Shown here piece after piece: positions 62,394 to 64,000 of a stretch of 64,000 bases of DNA. Positions within the stretch are counted from its first letter, which is position 1, and the number at the start of each line of letters is the position of its first letter. Both the position numbers and the translations under genes were made by a program. The stretch spans positions 3,214,601 to 3,278,600 of the forward strand of contig NZ_OY762276.1 in NCBI RefSeq assembly GCF_963665445.1. The letters are read 5' to 3'. This DNA is from an uncultured Desulfobulbus sp. (GTDB taxonomy: Bacteria > Desulfobacterota > Desulfobulbia > Desulfobulbales > Desulfobulbaceae). Under the pieces are notes generated by a model. That model ran no database searches and was not told where the DNA came from. It was given only the letters and a program-made list of their open reading frames with translations.

Positions 62394-63038
62394 TCAATCA
62401 CCCAAACGCTGTTTCAACTCCAGGAAGGCTTGGCGCAGCTGCGCCAACTCGTTTTCAAGCTGCGCCACTTTTTCCTCCAGGACCTCAATGCGATTGCCAC
62501 CGACCCGACGGACGACAACGACCGGATCTTCCTCTCCGGGGCTGCCCGCCTCCGGTTCGCCGCCAAGGAGGTGTCCATAGCGTTGCTCCTTCTGCCCAGG
62601 CTGTTTGGGCAACAGCACGGCCAGCGAGCGGGAGACCAGCGCCTCCAGGGATGTCGCGACCTGCTCCAAATCTTCGAACGGGCACATATTTTCGGCCCGG
62701 CTGCGCAACTCGCCCGGCGTCTGCGGCCCGCGCAACAACAGCAGTCCCAGGAGCGCACTCTCCCGATCAACCAGGTTGTGCTGTCTGCTGAAACTCTGAT
62801 AAAACTTGGCAACCCGCCCGGAATCGCTCTGCACCACCCACTGCAACTCCTTGAGAGTGTGCAGTGCTTCGCCCACCTCCTCCGCGCTCAAGGAGAGCAC
62901 CGGCTGACGGTTGGTCTTCTGGTTACAGGCGTTGACCAGGGCGTTCAGGGAAAGCGGATAATACTCCGGCGTGGCCAACTCCTTTTCCAACAGGCAGCCA
63001 AGTACCCGTACCTCGATCGCATCCAGCTCCATCTCCAT
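62394..63038 (-). CDS. YceH family (DUF480) protein
   Basis: A soluble protein of 214 residues with two winged-helix-like units: LDAIEVRVLGCLLEKELATP with YYPLSLNALVNACNQKTNRQ, and SALLGLLLLRGPQTPGELRS. A C-terminal coiled coil (EKVAQLENELAQLRQAFLEL) follows. Its function is unknown. The start at 63038 (MEMELDAIEVR) lies within a GGGAGGGGAG stretch; the frame extends 50 codons upstream without support. It converges on the DUF2207 gene with a 49-base gap. Confidence 0.9.
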   Translation of the reverse strand: MEMELDAIEVRVLGCLLEKELATPEYYPLSLNALVNACNQKTNRQPVLSLSAEEVGEALHTLKELQWVVQSDSGRVAKFYQSFSRQHNLVDRESALLGLLLLRGPQTPGELRSRAENMCPFEDLEQVATSLEALVSRSLAVLLPKQPGQKEQRYGHLLGGEPEAGSPGEEDPVVVVRRVGGNRIEVLEEKVAQLENELAQLRQAFLELKQRLGD

Positions 63039-63165
63039 CTCCCCTCCCTTTTCCGATGATATCCTCGTAGCTTGGAACTCTTTCTGCAGCAGGTACGGCC
63101 CATGGTGCCACATCTTGAGTCCAGTGCAATACTTTTCATCTGCCGGGATCGGGTTTAGGTGGAAT

Positions 63166-63201
63166 AAAAAGAGGCACCAGGGAGTCATGCCCTGATGCCT
63201 C
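63166..63201 (-). terminator. Terminator of the PEP-CTERM gene
   Basis: A 12-bp stem with one G-U pair (GAGGCATCAGGG and CCCTGGTGCCTC, 63171-63182 and 63190-63201) is followed on the minus strand by TTTTT. It lies 35 bases after the stop of the gene at the right edge. Confidence 0.9.
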
Positions 63202-63236
63202 TACAAACCTTGCTCAAAAACGGTTCTTCCTGGCGA

Positions 63237-64000
63237 TTATCTCCGTCGCCGTCCGGCCAGGGCCAGGCCGAAGATCCCGCAGGAAAAGAGCAGTGCTGTG
63301 GTCGGTTCCGGAACCGGCCTGATGTGCAACTGGTACAAGGTGGTGGTGGCGCTGCCCTCATTGGCCACTGCCAGCCAATAGTCGCCTCCATACGCATAGG
63401 CCAGAAAGCCTTCCGGGGCCTCGTCTCCTTCGGTGGAGAACAGACTGAGGAAGATCGGGTTGGTCGGATCGGTAATATCAAAGGCCATGATGGCGTTGCT
63501 CCGCTCCAGACCGATAAAAGCCAGGGTCTCACCGTAGGCTTCGAGCAGGGCCACGCCTTCCGGCTCGGGCCCTTTGTTGTCGCTGCGGCCGTCATCGAGC
63601 AATGCTGGGTAGTTGTCGCGCAGGTAGGTCTCGATGAAATCACCGCTGTCCCACACAAGCTGCCCATCGGCATCCCAAATGGAAAAGGAACGCGCACCAT
63701 AGGAAAAGAGCTGATCGTAATCCCCATCGCCGTCCGTGTCGCCGTCGATGGTCGATACCTCAAGCTTCCCCAGATTTTCTTTTTTCTGCAGACTGGAGGC
63801 ATCGGGAAAGGTCGTTGCATCCAGCCTCAGGTCCTCGACACTTGCGGCCTCGTTCCTCGAATCCCCCTCGTTCGCGGTCACATAATAGTTGTTCCCGTTG
63901 ACCTGATAGGCGGCGATGCCATCGGGCATATACATACCTTGCACCGGCCAGGTCTGAATGTTGCCGTCAATGCCGTCCTTGTTGGAGGCATCCATCCCGT
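63237..64000 (-). CDS. Choice-of-anchor I-like PEP-CTERM protein (5' end cut by window edge)
   Basis: The visible 254 codons are the C-terminal part of a secreted protein, open at the right edge. It contains YYVTANEGDSRNEAA, the acidic DGDTDGDGDYDQLFSYGARS, DDGRSDNKGPEPEGVALLEA and LERSNAIMAFDITDPTNPIF. These match my recollection of choice-of-anchor I beta-propeller proteins. It ends with the sorting signal VPEPTTALLFSCGIFGLALA followed by GRRRR: PEP motif, membrane helix, basic end. Such proteins are processed by an exosortase and exported to the outside or the matrix. An alkaline-phosphatase-like or esterase-like activity cannot be judged from this fragment. Confidence 0.85.
   Translation of the reverse strand, partial: GMDASNKDGIDGNIQTWPVQGMYMPDGIAAYQVNGNNYYVTANEGDSRNEAASVEDLRLDATTFPDASSLQKKENLGKLEVSTIDGDTDGDGDYDQLFSYGARSFSIWDADGQLVWDSGDFIETYLRDNYPALLDDGRSDNKGPEPEGVALLEAYGETLAFIGLERSNAIMAFDITDPTNPIFLSLFSTEGDEAPEGFLAYAYGGDYWLAVANEGSATTTLYQLHIRPVPEPTTALLFSCGIFGLALAGRRRR

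Noticed and set aside
60599-62401. Two minus-strand open frames opposite the DUF2207 gene
   Set aside because: They arise from high-GC codon use; the plus strand has a signal peptide, membrane helices and a good ribosome binding site.

Overview
The window reads as a chromosome segment of a sulfate-reducing deltaproteobacterium (Desulfobacterota), most likely of the Desulfobulbus group. It carries APS reductase (aprBA) next to the quinone-interacting membrane oxidoreductase operon (qmoABC), a pairing typical of dissimilatory sulfate reducers. A short EF-Ts, zinc-binding forms of several ribosomal proteins and a PEP-CTERM protein fit this. The family-level placement is inference from gene content, not from a search.

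Layout. Positions 1-5.4 kb (minus strand) hold rpsB-tsf-pyrH-frr-uppS-cdsA-dxr, a translation and isoprenoid/phospholipid group; dxr runs off the left edge. A YkgJ-type cysteine-rich protein (5.6-6.4 kb) separates it from a very long minus-strand run (6.5-39.8 kb) that collects nearly the whole transcription and translation core: tRNA-Thr/Tyr/Gly/Thr-tuf2-rpmG-tRNA-Trp-secE-nusG-rplKAJL-rpoBC-rpsLG-fusA-tuf1, then the S10, spc and alpha operons ending at rplQ with a strong terminator. The tRNA4-tuf order with the same four anticodons is the one known from E. coli. Two tuf genes encode apparently identical proteins 16.5 kb apart.

Positions 39.9-47.5 kb hold qmoCBA and aprAB (transcribed aprB-aprA, terminator, qmoA-qmoB-qmoC). 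AprBA reduces APS to sulfite and QmoABC is thought to bring it electrons from menaquinol. No sat gene is in view. Positions 47.8-57.1 kb hold ftsK, nusB, a riboflavin set (ribH, ribBA, ribE, and separately ribF; no ribD) and, tightly coupled upstream of ribE, an unusual TPR / zinc-ribbon-HEAT / TPR gene trio behind a long, structured leader.

At 57.4 kb the strand changes. A tRNA-Leu with its own promoter and terminator is followed by a membrane hybrid sensor histidine kinase broken by a frameshift in a run of nine A, then lemA and a DUF2207 membrane protein. yceH (DUF480) converges on these, and the right edge holds the C-terminal part of a PEP-CTERM secreted protein. I saw no insertion sequence, phage gene, CRISPR array or replication origin. 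Most of the window is conserved housekeeping DNA, and I did not find a clearly new multi-gene system. The best candidates for a second look are the TPR-HEAT-TPR-rib transcription unit with its leader, the A9 frameshift, the mosaic tuf pair and several strong unexplained hairpins.
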